This document shows, piece by piece, positions 44,055 to 52,229 of a stretch of 64,000 nt of DNA. The notes below the pieces were generated by a model. It was not told the DNA's origin. It searched no databases and saw only the letters and a program-made list of their open reading frames with translations. The position numbers and the translations under genes were made by a program. The stretch covers positions 62,001-126,000 of the forward strand of contig CAWIAN010000014.1 of assembly GCA_963834135.1 (NCBI GenBank), in the 5' to 3' direction. The DNA is from Bog-257 sp963834135. GTDB lineage: Bacteria > Acidobacteriota > Terriglobia > Terriglobales > Acidobacteriaceae. How positions within the stretch are numbered: the first letter of the stretch is position 1; each line of letters begins with the position of its first letter.

Positions 44055-45944
44055 CTACGGCGAGACCATCTGGTACGCCACGATCTTCCACTGCCCGTTG
44101 TCCTTGGCCCACAAGAACGACAGCGCTGCCGGGTGCTCGCCCGGAGTTCGCACAGTGAAGAGCACTCCGTAGTAGTCGCCGTACTTGAAGTCGGACGATT
44201 CCTCCGGCTGGTACGGATGTTCCTGCGACTCCGTCTGGCACATCATCGCCGGCGCGAGGGTATCGGGAACCGCGACAACCGTGTAAGCGGTATCGCCCTT
44301 GTGACTCACCAGCTTGAGTCCGGGGTGATCGGTGCTGGCAGGTTCGATCACATCCGGCAAGTGCTGCACGCTCTCCAAATCCTGCGCGACGGTTTGCAAC
44401 GCCGTCTGCGTGTAGTTCAGGTACTGCGCCGCCGTGGACGGCTTCGGCTGATCGCTCGGGACCGTGGCATCAATGCAGGAGTAGCTTTTCGGCGAGAAAT
44501 AGTTGATGGCTGAAACGTAGTCCCGCTTGATCAGCCACTCGCGCAGGAAGTCATGGGAAGCTTGCAGTAATGCCGCATCCGCTTTCGTGTGCCCTTCCGG
44601 GGCTTCGGCTGTTTGCGTACCGCGCACGTCCGGCGCAGATTGCGGCTTGGCGTCTTCCGGCTCAGCGTCCCAGGAGACGATCTTCCAGTAACTGCCTTCT
44701 TTGGTCCAGAGCAGGGTGATGACTTGGCCGACTTCGGGAGGCTGCTCCAGCCGGAAGACCGAGGCGTAATACCGGTTGTACTTCTTTTTCATGCCGGTGA
44801 CCCGCGCGTCTTCAAAATCCTTCAAAGCTCGCTGGTCGTCGCATTCGAATTCCGGAGCTACTCCGTCGGGCACCGCATAAACCGTGAACAGGTTGCCGTA
44901 TTGCTGCTTAACGGCCTTGAGCCGGGTGTCGTCGACCTTGGTGGCGACGACGGCATCCTGCAGTTTCGCCGGAGTTCCCAACGCCTTGCTGATTGCAGCC
45001 AGATCTCTGGCGGCGAGGTAGGGAGCGGCAACGGTACTGATCTCCTTGCCCGATTGCGGTCCGTATTCTTCCAGGCAGCTATAAGAACGCGCGGACAGAT
45101 AGGCAGCCGACAGCTCCGGCTTGTGCTGCATGAGCCACGACGAAAGGAAGTCCTGCACCGCATCTTCCAGCTTGCCGTCGCCTTTGCGGGGAATGGGAGG
45201 CACGTCGCCGGTAGTCTCGGCAACGGTTTCTGCGTCTGGAGGTTCGGAGATGTCGAGGCCAAACAGGTTGCGCCACCAGTCGCTCAGTCCCTCCCATCGT
45301 TGCTGGTGCCGCTGGGTGTTGTTGCCGGCGCGGACGTCGGAGTTAGCCGCAGTCAGATGGCCATTGAGTAGCGCCGCGGGAAATTTCGAGGAGCGGTAGT
45401 CGACGTCGATGTCAGCGTGACGGCCGTCAGCCGCCATGGAGATTTGGATGGAAGGCGCGCCACCGTCCTGCCGCCAATTCAGCGGATAGCCGTGGTGATA
45501 CACGGTGTTGTCACGATCGCGAAAGAATTGGGTGGATTTCCGAAGCGTTTCGAGGGCATTGGGATGGAGGATAACGTAAACCCGGAACTGGAGATCGCCT
45601 CGCGCCTTGGGAATCTTGCCATTGATGGTCTCGATCGATTGCACCAGGCTCAAGGCATCACCTAACGGCTCGCCGGATTTGCTGGTCAGGTGCGTGGTCA
45701 TCAGCGCGTGCGTCACGGCCTCGAAGGTGGTACGCGTGGAGAGGGAAAGCTCGTCGTAATCCGAGGGGGGTAAGTCCTCGTGCATCATCTTGTTGTACTC
45801 GGCGTACCATTCGTCGATCAGCTTCTTTTGCTGGGGTTTGAGCTGAGCGTAAGTGCCCTGAAAGACTGGCCCGGAGGCGGGAGGGTTCTGCGCAGGAGTC
45901 GCGCTCGCAATCAAGATGACGCATGAGACAAGAAAGAGCCGCAT
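44055..45944 (-). CDS. Secreted hypothetical protein with two homologous domains
   Basis: 629 residues from the ATG at 45944, where a GGAGAG site and a good signal peptide (MRLFLVSCVILIASATPAQ) begin. The frame extends further to 46064, less plausibly. After an N-terminal domain (about 20-210), two repeats of about 150 residues share AxxDFLxxWLxxxxxxxAxxYxSxxSYSCxE/D, then a YxVVAVPDxxAPxxxC segment and a FLWxKxxGxWKIVxx end. The repeats probably arose by duplication. Each has two cysteines, suggesting disulfides. No family recognised. It lies after jag, where mnmE is often found. Confidence 0.7.
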   Translation of the reverse strand: MRLFLVSCVILIASATPAQNPPASGPVFQGTYAQLKPQQKKLIDEWYAEYNKMMHEDLPPSDYDELSLSTRTTFEAVTHALMTTHLTSKSGEPLGDALSLVQSIETINGKIPKARGDLQFRVYVILHPNALETLRKSTQFFRDRDNTVYHHGYPLNWRQDGGAPSIQISMAADGRHADIDVDYRSSKFPAALLNGHLTAANSDVRAGNNTQRHQQRWEGLSDWWRNLFGLDISEPPDAETVAETTGDVPPIPRKGDGKLEDAVQDFLSSWLMQHKPELSAAYLSARSYSCLEEYGPQSGKEISTVAAPYLAARDLAAISKALGTPAKLQDAVVATKVDDTRLKAVKQQYGNLFTVYAVPDGVAPEFECDDQRALKDFEDARVTGMKKKYNRYYASVFRLEQPPEVGQVITLLWTKEGSYWKIVSWDAEPEDAKPQSAPDVRGTQTAEAPEGHTKADAALLQASHDFLREWLIKRDYVSAINYFSPKSYSCIDATVPSDQPKPSTAAQYLNYTQTALQTVAQDLESVQHLPDVIEPASTDHPGLKLVSHKGDTAYTVVAVPDTLAPAMMCQTESQEHPYQPEESSDFKYGDYYGVLFTVRTPGEHPAALSFLWAKDNGQWKIVAYQMVSP

Positions 45945-46172
45945 TGCTTCTCTCCGGATCGTGTCGATCGGCGGTTGCCGCATACTTCGGCGTAAACGCT
46001 CGCACGACTTCAGTGAACAGTTCAGCAGGCGGCCTACCGTGCCCCACTGGAGCTGGTGATTCAAGTGAGTTGGCAGAGATCGGCAACCCTAACCCGACTC
46101 TGGGCGGAAGAAGGTCACAACATTCTGGCTCAGAATGGGTGAAAAAGGAAGGATGGAGAAATGCTGAGCTCG

Positions 46173-46715
46173 CTACCGTCGGCGGCGCGAGATCGGCGGA
46201 GCCGGCGGCTGCCCCTTGTAGTCCTTGGGATAGACGACAACGTGACGCTGCGCTGCCTCGCCTCCGCTTTCCGTACGGAGATCTTCCTTGTCCCGCAGAG
46301 CGAGGTGGAGGATGCGGCGCTCCCGCGACGACATAGGAGCGAATGCGTAGGGCATGCTGGTTTCGCGGACTTTCTCGGCGGCCACATCCGCAGCCAGGCG
46401 CAGCTCCTGCAAGCGTGAGGCGCGGAAATTCTGGCAGTCAAAGCTGACCTTCTCGTGCTCGTCAGGCGCAAGCCGCAACATCTCGAGCGAGACGTGCTCA
46501 AAGGCGCGCAGCAGCTCGCCGCCGTTTTCCAGCGCCAGGGAACTGTCGGAGCCCGAAAGCTCGACCAGTATCTCGGGACGCTCCCATTCGCGCTCGGCGC
46601 CCACTTGCGGGTCGACCGTGATCTTATAGCGCAGGCGGAAATCTCCGGCGGCGAATATGTTGTTCAGCAATTCACTGATCTTCTTGGCTGCGGCGACTTT
46701 ATCGTCAATGGGCAT
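46173..46715 (-). CDS. khpB: R3H-domain RNA-binding protein KhpB/Jag
   Basis: 180 residues. The KH-like part includes ISELLNNIFAAGDFRLRYKITVDPQ and LVELSGSDSSLALENGGELLRAFEHVSLEML. The R3H segment is FDCQNFRASRLQELRLAADVAAEKVRETSMPYAFAPMSSRERRILHLALRD, ending in an Arg-rich tail (PPAPPISRRRR). KhpB/EloR binds RNA and couples to envelope synthesis. The gene lies 14 bp after yidC in the conserved rpmH-rnpA-yidD-yidC-jag order. The usual N-terminal Jag domain is short or absent. Confidence 0.9.
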   Translation of the reverse strand: MPIDDKVAAAKKISELLNNIFAAGDFRLRYKITVDPQVGAEREWERPEILVELSGSDSSLALENGGELLRAFEHVSLEMLRLAPDEHEKVSFDCQNFRASRLQELRLAADVAAEKVRETSMPYAFAPMSSRERRILHLALRDKEDLRTESGGEAAQRHVVVYPKDYKGQPPAPPISRRRR

Positions 46716-46729
46716 GGCTTTTGCAGTCT

Positions 46730-48505
46730 CTATTTGCCGGCCTTTTTGCGAGCGCGCTTTTCCATCTCTTCGCGCATCTCGCGGCCAAGTCCTGTGCGGT
46801 TCATGGTGTACTGCTGAATGATTGCGATGACATTGCCGATGATCCAGTACACGCTCAGACCGGAAGGCAGATTGAAGCTGAACCAGCCGATCATCAGCGG
46901 CATCATCAGGGTCATCATCTGTTGCTGTTTGGGATCCATGCCCGAGTTAGGCGTCATCTTCTGCACCAGGTACGTGCTGACGACGATAAGCACAGGCATG
47001 ACGAACAGCTTGTCGGGTGAGGACAGATCGTGCAGCCAGAGGAATGGCGCCTGCCGCAGCTCAATTGCGTTCCCCAGCATAGAGTAGAACGCAAATAGGA
47101 ACGGCATCTGGATCACCAGCGGCAGACAACCGCCGGCAGGATTAACCCCTTCGCGCTTATAGAGTTCGCCGATTTCGGCGTTCATCTCCTGGCGCTTGGG
47201 ATCGCGCATCGGGTATTTCTTGTACCTCTCCTGGATCGCCTTCATCTGCGGCTGCAGCTTCTGCATTTTCAGCGCAGACTTCATGCTGGCGATGCGCAAC
47301 GGCAGCAGCGCCAGGTTAATGACGACGGTCAGAATGATGATCGCAATGCCCCAGTTGCTGGCCCAGTGCTCGTGCGTCCACTTCAGCCACAGGAACAGCG
47401 GACGGGCGATCAGATGAAAGAAGCCGAAGTCGACCACATCGCGCAGGTCGGGACCGTTCATCTGCCCCGGCGCAGTGTTGGATTTTACGGACTCTAGTAC
47501 TTCCAGAGCCTTAGGGCCGACGAAGAGACGAACGTTGGTCGGTCCAGCCGAATCGCCAACCGCAGCACCCAGGACGTCGTAATGGACTGTCTCGTTCGGA
47601 TCCGGTTTCTTGGGGTCTTTGGGAACCGTGATCGACTCGTGCAGAGTCACCATCACAGCCTGATCTGGATTGTCTGGCAGGAAGATGGCTGCGAAGAACT
47701 GGTCCTGCGCGCCCGCCCAGTTAAACGGTCCGCGCAAAGTGTTGCCGCCGCTTACTTTCTTGGTAGCCAGCCGCTCCACCTTGCCGTCAGCCATGTACTC
47801 AATCTTTTGCGAGGCGTAACCGGGAGCCGTGGTTTCGTCTCCAAACGCCGCCGGCCATACCGGAAGCGCCGTTACTGATTGTCCATTCTGAGTGACGGAC
47901 GTCTCGACCGAGATGACGTAAGTGCTGGCAAAGACAAAGCTCTTGTGGACCACTACCCCGCCGCCGGCGTAGTCGAATGCCAGCTCGCCCGGGGCGCTAA
48001 GATTTCCGGACGAACTCGCGACATACAGCGCGGAGTTGACCTGGTTACGCAGATTCTGGTCGTAGGTATAAAGGCTGAGCGGAAGGCCAAATTTGGTTGT
48101 GTCTTTATTGACCAGGTCCAGCGGATGCCCGTCGTCGTCCTTGTACTTCTTCAGGATCCACGACTTCACCTGTCCGCCACGGTTGGTGAACACGATCTTG
48201 TACAGATCGTTCTCCACCGTGGTTTCCGTCTCGGCACTGGCGGACTTGGGCTCAACCGGAGCAGTCGCCGATGGCGTCGCGGGGTTGCTTGCAGCGCCAG
48301 ACGTCACCGTTGCCGGCGTCGACGACTGGGTGGTGGTCGCGCTGCTCTGGGAAACGGGAGCCGCGTCGGTCTTCGGCTGGGTAGCAGGGGTTTTCTTAAA
48401 AAGGAAGATCTGGCCGAGAATGATTAGCGCAAAGACGACGGCAAACACCGTCATCATGCGCTTATCGCCGCCGGGCTCTTGTTGTGGATTGCGATATTCA
48501 GCCAA
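46730..48505 (-). CDS. yidC: Membrane protein insertase YidC
   Basis: 591 residues. The N-terminal TM (MMTVFAVVFALIILGQIFLF) is followed by a Thr/Ser/Ala-rich linker and a large periplasmic beta-sandwich domain (about 95-350: DLYKIVFTNRGGQVKSWILKKY). The conserved insertase core has NWGIAIIILTVVINLALLPLRIASMKSALKMQKLQPQMKAIQERY, including the hydrophilic-groove Arg, then GGCLPLVIQMPFLFAFYSML and LPSGLSVYWIIGNVIAIIQQY. It inserts proteins into the inner membrane with or without Sec. It is part of the rpmH operon. Confidence 0.96.
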   Translation of the reverse strand: MAEYRNPQQEPGGDKRMMTVFAVVFALIILGQIFLFKKTPATQPKTDAAPVSQSSATTTQSSTPATVTSGAASNPATPSATAPVEPKSASAETETTVENDLYKIVFTNRGGQVKSWILKKYKDDDGHPLDLVNKDTTKFGLPLSLYTYDQNLRNQVNSALYVASSSGNLSAPGELAFDYAGGGVVVHKSFVFASTYVISVETSVTQNGQSVTALPVWPAAFGDETTAPGYASQKIEYMADGKVERLATKKVSGGNTLRGPFNWAGAQDQFFAAIFLPDNPDQAVMVTLHESITVPKDPKKPDPNETVHYDVLGAAVGDSAGPTNVRLFVGPKALEVLESVKSNTAPGQMNGPDLRDVVDFGFFHLIARPLFLWLKWTHEHWASNWGIAIIILTVVINLALLPLRIASMKSALKMQKLQPQMKAIQERYKKYPMRDPKRQEMNAEIGELYKREGVNPAGGCLPLVIQMPFLFAFYSMLGNAIELRQAPFLWLHDLSSPDKLFVMPVLIVVSTYLVQKMTPNSGMDPKQQQMMTLMMPLMIGWFSFNLPSGLSVYWIIGNVIAIIQQYTMNRTGLGREMREEMEKRARKKAGK

Positions 48506-48577
48506 AGTTCAGGTTCCGTTCAATCCTGCCCGCTGGTTCAATCGAGCGGGGACAATTTTATAAGCTTCGCTGCCAAC

Positions 48578-48808
48578 TTAACGTGCCCGCTGGAGCGGCA
48601 CGGGCGGCGGATCATAACCGGCTCTGGCAAACGGTTGACAGCGCAGGAGCCTGCTCAGCGCCAGCCAGCTTCCACGAATCGCGCCATGGCGCTCAATCGC
48701 CTCCAGGGCATACTCGGAGCAGGTCGGCACAAAGCGGCACGAATGGGGCAATCCCGGCGAGATGAATCGCTGGTACCCTCGCAGCGCGAATCGCAATACC
48801 TGCTTCAT
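48578..48808 (-). CDS. yidD: Membrane protein insertion efficiency factor YidD
   Basis: 76 residues from the ATG at 48808, overlapping the rnpA stop by four bases. MKQVLRFALRGYQRFISPGL, then HSCRFVPTCSEYALEAIERHG and LLRCQPFARAGYDPPPV are the YidD signature with its three conserved cysteines. It aids YidC-dependent insertion at the membrane. A 72-bp gap separates it from yidC. Confidence 0.95.
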   Translation of the reverse strand: MKQVLRFALRGYQRFISPGLPHSCRFVPTCSEYALEAIERHGAIRGSWLALSRLLRCQPFARAGYDPPPVPLQRAR

Positions 48809-49227
48809 TTCATTTCCGCCAATCTGGCACGGTCTGCCGCGACCCGCAGTCCCCGCGAAACCTCTTTCACCAGTTCGGTAAAAGGCAACGTAAGAACGCT
48901 TTTGCGCGGATTGAAGACGATGTCCAACGGACCGTTGCAAGCCGAAGGCGACAGGCGGACTGCCTCGCGCATGCGGCGCTTGATCCGGTTGCGTTCCACG
49001 GCTCCTCCGAGTACCTTGCCGACCGTAAGTCCCACTCGCGGCTCTCCTGCCGGCGCAGCTTCGCGCCGCAGAAAAAAAACTGTCATGTTTCCCGTGAACT
49101 GCCGGCGTCCGGCCTGATATACGCGCTGAAAATCGGCGTGTTTCAGCAGACGCCTCGACTTCGGAAACTTGCTGGGGTCGGAGATCTTACCAGGCATTCC
49201 GTGTTCGTCAGCCGCCGCCGGTGACAT
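48805..49227 (-). CDS. rnpA: Ribonuclease P protein component
   Basis: 140 residues. RLLKHADFQRVYQAGRRQF, RVGLTVGKVLGGAVERNRIKRRMREAVRL (the RNR basic motif) and LPFTELVKEVSRGLR are diagnostic. It assists RNase P RNA in 5' maturation of tRNA. The N-terminus before MPGKISDPSKFPKS may be overcalled: an ATG at 49197 is possible, but the GGAA spacing favours 49227. The gene lies between rpmH and yidD in the conserved order. Confidence 0.94.
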   Translation of the reverse strand: MSPAAADEHGMPGKISDPSKFPKSRRLLKHADFQRVYQAGRRQFTGNMTVFFLRREAAPAGEPRVGLTVGKVLGGAVERNRIKRRMREAVRLSPSACNGPLDIVFNPRKSVLTLPFTELVKEVSRGLRVAADRARLAEMK

Positions 49228-49313
49228 TTCACGATTCCACGGCGAAGACAGCGACGACCCTCACAATTGTATCGGCAAGACTACCATCGTGCAGAACGAC
49301 TTACGGCTTACGT

Positions 49314-49469
49314 TTAGTCGCGGTAACTCGGGCTCACGGAAACGCGCTTGCGTCCCTTGGCGCGCCGGCGTGACAAAACTGCCCGGCCGCTCTTGGTCTT
49401 CATGCGAGAACGAAATCCGTGCGTCTTCGAGCGGCGACGCCGGTTGGGTTGGAAAGTGCGCTTAGGCAT
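49314..49469 (-). CDS. rpmH: Ribosomal protein bL34
   Basis: A 51-residue protein, MPKRTFQPNRRRRSKTHGFR, then SRMKTKSGRAVLSRRRAKGR with a short C-terminal extension (KRVSVSPSYRD). Its length and R/K-rich sequence are typical of bL34. It is the first gene of the leftward rpmH-rnpA-yidD-yidC-jag operon. A plausible sigma-70 promoter lies at 49519-49548 and a GAGGAG site 12 bp before the ATG. The gene is shorter than many callers' cut-offs. Confidence 0.95.
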   Translation of the reverse strand: MPKRTFQPNRRRRSKTHGFRSRMKTKSGRAVLSRRRAKGRKRVSVSPSYRD

Positions 49470-49518
49470 GCGAAAACTGCGCTCCTCACTAGCACAAATT
49501 TGGGTTGAGCAAACAAAA

Positions 49519-49548
49519 AGTATAACGGGCCGGGGGCCATGCTGGCAA
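49519..49548 (-). promoter_or_regulatory. Candidate sigma-70 promoter of the rpmH operon
   Basis: On the minus strand TTGCCA (49548-49543), an 18-bp spacer and TATACT (49524-49519) lie about 50 bp upstream of the rpmH start. Both hexamers match the consensus at five of six positions. Confidence 0.6.
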
Positions 49549-49606
49549 CCGCACGGGCGACAGCCGCTCAGGCTCCGCCTTGAATTCTTGCCTATAAAAT
49601 GACGGG

Positions 49607-50041
49607 ATGAAAGGACCTATCCACCGCCGAGCATCCCGGCTTATCCTCCTCGACGGGCAGCGACGGATCTTGCTGCTTCGGCACGCGGGGGTCAATGGAC
49701 AAAGCTTTTGGGCACCCCCCGGTGGAGGGTTGGAAAACGGCGAGACATTTGAAGAGGCCGCGATACGCGAAGCCTCCGAGGAACTCGGCCTGACCCACCC
49801 AAGCCTGACGCGCCTATGGGAACGCGTGACTGACTTCATTTACCTCGACCATGCTGTCACTCAACACGAATGGTTTTTCCTGGTCGAGAAAAGTTACCAC
49901 CCCTCAACGGATCCGCTGCAGGGACATGCTAAGGAAGGCATTCTCGAAATGCGATGGTGGACGATGGACGAGATTGCTTCGGCAGAGGAGCCGATCTTTC
50001 CCGAAGATCTGACCTCGGAAGTAAGGAAGATTCGAAACTGA
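49607..50041 (+). CDS. NUDIX hydrolase
   Basis: 144 residues. The Nudix box (residues 40-62) has G40, E46, R54-E55 and E58-E59 in the required GX5EX7REUXEEXGU order. A WAPPGG lead-in and an EMRWWTMDEIASA C-terminal motif are common in ADP-ribose or dinucleotide pyrophosphatases. Specificity unknown. A TATAAAAT (49593-49600) ends 6 bp before the ATG, which would make the transcript almost leaderless. The gene is divergent from rpmH and upstream of dnaA. Confidence 0.92.
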   Translation: MKGPIHRRASRLILLDGQRRILLLRHAGVNGQSFWAPPGGGLENGETFEEAAIREASEELGLTHPSLTRLWERVTDFIYLDHAVTQHEWFFLVEKSYHPSTDPLQGHAKEGILEMRWWTMDEIASAEEPIFPEDLTSEVRKIRN

Positions 50042-50481
50042 TCCGCTGTTGGCGGTTGGTTCCAGCCGGCGAGGAGTGAAGTGCGAAGGTGAGCGCGCCG
50101 CGCAGACGTTCGCACGAGCGCAAATCATCAAGCTCTTGCCGAATTCTCGCCGACGAAAAAATTGGCTGCACCACTGCCGCAACACTCGCAAAAAAAATTT
50201 CATCGCTTAACTTTCCCATAATCAATCGATACGCAAAAATTGAAATGTGATCGCAATAATTTATCTGGCACGATGTTTTTTCCGTGCTAGTATCCGTGCA
50301 GTCAAAAACAAAGCAGGCTGTACAAATGCGGTGCAATTCTCCGACACCGCTAGACGGGTTTGCCAGATGCTGTCTTCCGGTTAGTTTGCGTACCGCTTTT
50401 TTTTGCCTTTGCTCGGCTCTGTTTCCCTCTATTCAAGTCTGTTTATTTTAGCGAGGCCTTTCCGCCTCAGGACTGCTATTT
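50042..50481. other. AT-rich leader region of dnaA
   Basis: 440 bases. The 50150-50340 part is strongly AT-rich compared with the window. No clear DnaA box is present here. A possible promoter is annotated at 50265-50293, which would leave a leader of about 180 nt with several T-runs. No gene or hairpin is convincing. Confidence 0.5.
50265..50293 (+). promoter_or_regulatory. Possible dnaA promoter
   Basis: CTGGCA (50265-50270), a 17-bp spacer and TAGTAT (50288-50293), each four of six matches to the sigma-70 consensus, in the AT-rich region upstream of dnaA. Confidence 0.35.
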
Positions 50482-51870
50482 ATGTCTTCCTTTGGTATTG
50501 CCTCCTCCAATCCGTGGGTGCTGGTACTCGACGCACTGGAAAAGAAAGTCAACCGGACTTCCTACGAAACCTGGTTCAAGCCCACGCGCTACGATCACGC
50601 GCAGGGACCGATTCTGTTCGTGCGAGTTCCCAACCCCGAGTTCTGCCACATTGGCGAGCGCTACGGTGACTTGATCAGCGAAGCCATCGAAAATCTCGGG
50701 CTCGAATTTCGCGATGTGGAGTTTGTCACCGAGGAAGTACAGAACAAGACCAAGGCTAGCGGCAGTTCCGACGGGCAACGCGATTCTGCTCCGGCCGTGG
50801 AGAAGTCCGGATCCGGCCCGATCACCCAGCAGCGATTCGACTGGGATGGAGCTGCGCAACTCAACCCGAAATATACGTTTGACGACTTCGTGATCGGCGC
50901 CGGCAACCAGTTTGCCCACGCAGCGGCCCGGGCGGTTGCCGAACGTCCTTCCAAGGCGTACAACCCGCTCTTTCTCTACGGCGGCGTCGGTATGGGCAAG
51001 ACCCACCTGATGCAGGCCATCGGTCACGAGATCAAGAAGCGGTCGCCCGAGATGTCCATCTGCTATGTGTCGAGCGAGCGCTTCACCAACGACATGATCA
51101 ACGCTCTGCGCTACAGCAAGATGACCGGCTTTCGCGACAAGTATCGCAACATGGACGTCCTACTGGTGGACGATATCCAGTTCCTGGTCAACAAGGAGCG
51201 CACGCAGGAAGAGTTCTTCCACACTTTCAACGCCCTCCACGAGTGTTTGCGGCAGATCGTCATCGCCAGCGACCGTCCGCCGAAAGAGTTGGCCGAGATC
51301 GAAGATCGGCTTCGCAGCCGCTTCGAGTGGGGGTTGATTGCCGACATCCAGCCGCCGGACCTCGAGACCAAGGTGGCGATCCTACAGAAGAAGGCCGAGT
51401 CGGAGCAGGTGATGCTGCCGACGGACGTCGCGCTGTTTATCGCGTCGAACATCCGCAGCAACGTTCGCGAGCTCGAAGGTGCGCTGATTCGCCTTACGGC
51501 CTACTCCTCACTCACTGGCGGTGAGATCAACCTGCAGACGGCGCAGGACGTTCTCAAGAACCTGATCGACTCACAGGTGCGTAAAGTTACGATCGAGTCG
51601 ATCCAGAAGGCTGTGTGCGAGCAGTTCGGGCTGCGCCAGGCAGAGATCAAGGCCAAGAACAACTCACGTGTGATCGTCTTTCCCCGGCAGATTGCCATGT
51701 ATCTGGCGAAACATCTCACGGATGCCTCGTTGCCGGAGATTGGGCGTCAGTTTGGCGGCAAACATCATACGACCGTGCTGCACTCGGTGGACAAGATCGA
51801 GGAGGTGCGGAAGACCGACAAAGATTTAAACAGGGTGCTGAACAAGCTCACCGAGAGCTTGGGCTTATGA
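50482..51870 (+). CDS. dnaA: Chromosomal replication initiator DnaA
   Basis: 462 residues. Domain I (about 1-80) has NPWVLVLDALEKKVNRTSYETWFKP. A short linker (about 85-125) follows. The AAA+ domain starts YTFDDFVIGAGNQFAHAA, with Walker A GGVGMGKTH (about 167-175) and Walker B LLVDDIQFL (D230-D231). The DNA-binding domain IV ends with FGGKHHTTVLHSVDKIEE. It binds DnaA boxes and opens the origin. It has its own terminator immediately after the stop and is separated from dnaN by a 359-bp region with DnaA-box-like sites. Confidence 0.97.
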   Translation: MSSFGIASSNPWVLVLDALEKKVNRTSYETWFKPTRYDHAQGPILFVRVPNPEFCHIGERYGDLISEAIENLGLEFRDVEFVTEEVQNKTKASGSSDGQRDSAPAVEKSGSGPITQQRFDWDGAAQLNPKYTFDDFVIGAGNQFAHAAARAVAERPSKAYNPLFLYGGVGMGKTHLMQAIGHEIKKRSPEMSICYVSSERFTNDMINALRYSKMTGFRDKYRNMDVLLVDDIQFLVNKERTQEEFFHTFNALHECLRQIVIASDRPPKELAEIEDRLRSRFEWGLIADIQPPDLETKVAILQKKAESEQVMLPTDVALFIASNIRSNVRELEGALIRLTAYSSLTGGEINLQTAQDVLKNLIDSQVRKVTIESIQKAVCEQFGLRQAEIKAKNNSRVIVFPRQIAMYLAKHLTDASLPEIGRQFGGKHHTTVLHSVDKIEEVRKTDKDLNRVLNKLTESLGL

Positions 51871-51893
51871 ACCGCGCGCTAAGCGCGGTTTTT
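51871..51893 (+). terminator. dnaA terminator
   Basis: ACCGCGC (51871-51877) pairs with GCGCGGT (51883-51889) around GCTAA, followed by TTTT. It starts directly after the stop codon. Confidence 0.8.
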
Positions 51894-52140
51894 CACTGTG
51901 GGGGCGAGTTTTCTCCAGCGCGCTCTGTGGATGAGATGTGGATCGTGCGGAAGAGTTGGGGGAAACGAAAATTTGGTCTCGATTGGGCACAGTCAGCCGC
52001 AGACCGGAACGCCGGTTTTATACAGCTGAACCCAGTCTTTCTCCGCGGCCAGCGCGATTATTCCTGAAATATCCACTTTTCCGCATTACCTGCTGTTACT
52101 ACTGGTTTTATATGTTTTTGATTTGATATAAGGAGAAGCA
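51894..52140. other. Candidate oriC region between dnaA and dnaN
   Basis: The region contains TGTGGATGA (51926-51934) and TGTGGATCG (51937-51945), both close to TGTGGATAA. ATATCCACT (52069-52077) is close to TTATCCACA. An AT-rich block follows at about 52095-52130 (TTTTATATGTTTTTGATTTG), a plausible unwinding element. Position between dnaA and dnaN is a common origin location. No box is a perfect consensus match, so the assignment rests on clustering and context. Confidence 0.55.
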
Positions 52141-52229
52141 GTATTAAAGCGCCGGGAATCGCGAATCAGACGCCGGCCGAGGTGGGACGAATGGCTGCCG
52201 AAGCAACAGGCACGATACAGGGTACAGCG

